Shown piece after piece: positions 63,957 to 64,000 of a stretch of DNA of 64,000 nt; position 1 is the stretch's first letter; each line of letters opens with the position of its first letter. Location of the stretch: NCBI GenBank assembly GCA_051294375.1, contig CM119264.1, positions 4,921,070 to 4,985,069 of the forward strand, given 5' to 3'. A model generated the notes under the pieces. The model was not told where the DNA came from and searched no databases. It saw nothing but the letters and a program-made list of their open reading frames with translations. The DNA is from Paraspadella gotoi (lineage: Eukaryota; Chaetognatha). A program made the translations under genes and the position numbers.

Positions 63957-64000
63957 ACCTCAAAAACAACGAAAAGAGAGTATATACATAATATCGCTTT

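Overview
The window is metazoan nuclear DNA. Its genes are interrupted by many short GT-AG introns, the intergenic DNA is AT-rich and full of repeats, and the proteins are animal families: FREM-type matrix protein, KIF17, tropomyosin, an SLC4 bicarbonate transporter and a secreted peptide precursor. A peptide with the six-cysteine spacing of the ion transport peptide/crustacean hyperglycemic hormone (ITP/CHH) family points to an ecdysozoan (arthropod, tardigrade, priapulid or similar). This is an inference from one gene. The species is not identified.

Layout. PPT2 (79-1247, 5' end outside) is the only clear + strand gene. Every other gene I could build lies on the - strand. From 11.2 kb down to 2.2 kb there is a tight head-to-tail run: an unknown coiled-coil protein, an aldo-keto reductase, PRPF4, SSNA1, RBMX2 and PCID2 (C-terminal half missing), with only 122-246 bp between coding regions and acceptor-like sites just upstream of several start codons. 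XPO1 (13.8-18.5 kb, 14 exons) is complete. An SLC4A7/8/10-type transporter (20.9-35.7 kb, 28 exons, 1223 aa) carries a histidine run near its C-terminus. Tropomyosin (39.9-42.9 kb) gives 284 aa from its second ATG. A small acidic protein fragment (46.3-46.7 kb) and the ITP/CHH-like precursor (47.4-48.5 kb) follow. KIF17/OSM-3 kinesin (52.3-59.5 kb) and the 3' part of a FREM-like gene ending in a C-type lectin domain (60.0-63.8 kb, running off the window) complete the set. Exons were joined by hand using splice consensus, phase and family similarity; for all genes except KIF17 the summed exon lengths keep frame.

Repeats. I see two copies of one foldback family, one long foldback of another family inside an SLC4 intron, at least four dispersed repeat families, tRNA-derived SINE heads, long (GA)n tracts, a degenerate telomere-like block, and three copies of a short hairpin motif resembling a hammerhead ribozyme core.

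The most unusual signal is that three genes hold tandem arrays whose repeat unit contains the gene's own splice junction: 13 copies of the exon-2 acceptor in tropomyosin, 5 copies of an acceptor plus exon in KIF17, and a degenerate array of the exon donor in the FREM-like gene. In tropomyosin and KIF17 a very long CT tract also sits directly before a 3' splice site. Functionally the genes cover ordinary processes: nuclear export and mRNA handling (XPO1, PCID2, RBMX2, PRPF4), cilium/centriole (SSNA1, KIF17), pH (SLC4), cytoskeleton (tropomyosin), matrix adhesion (FREM) and signalling (ITP-like).
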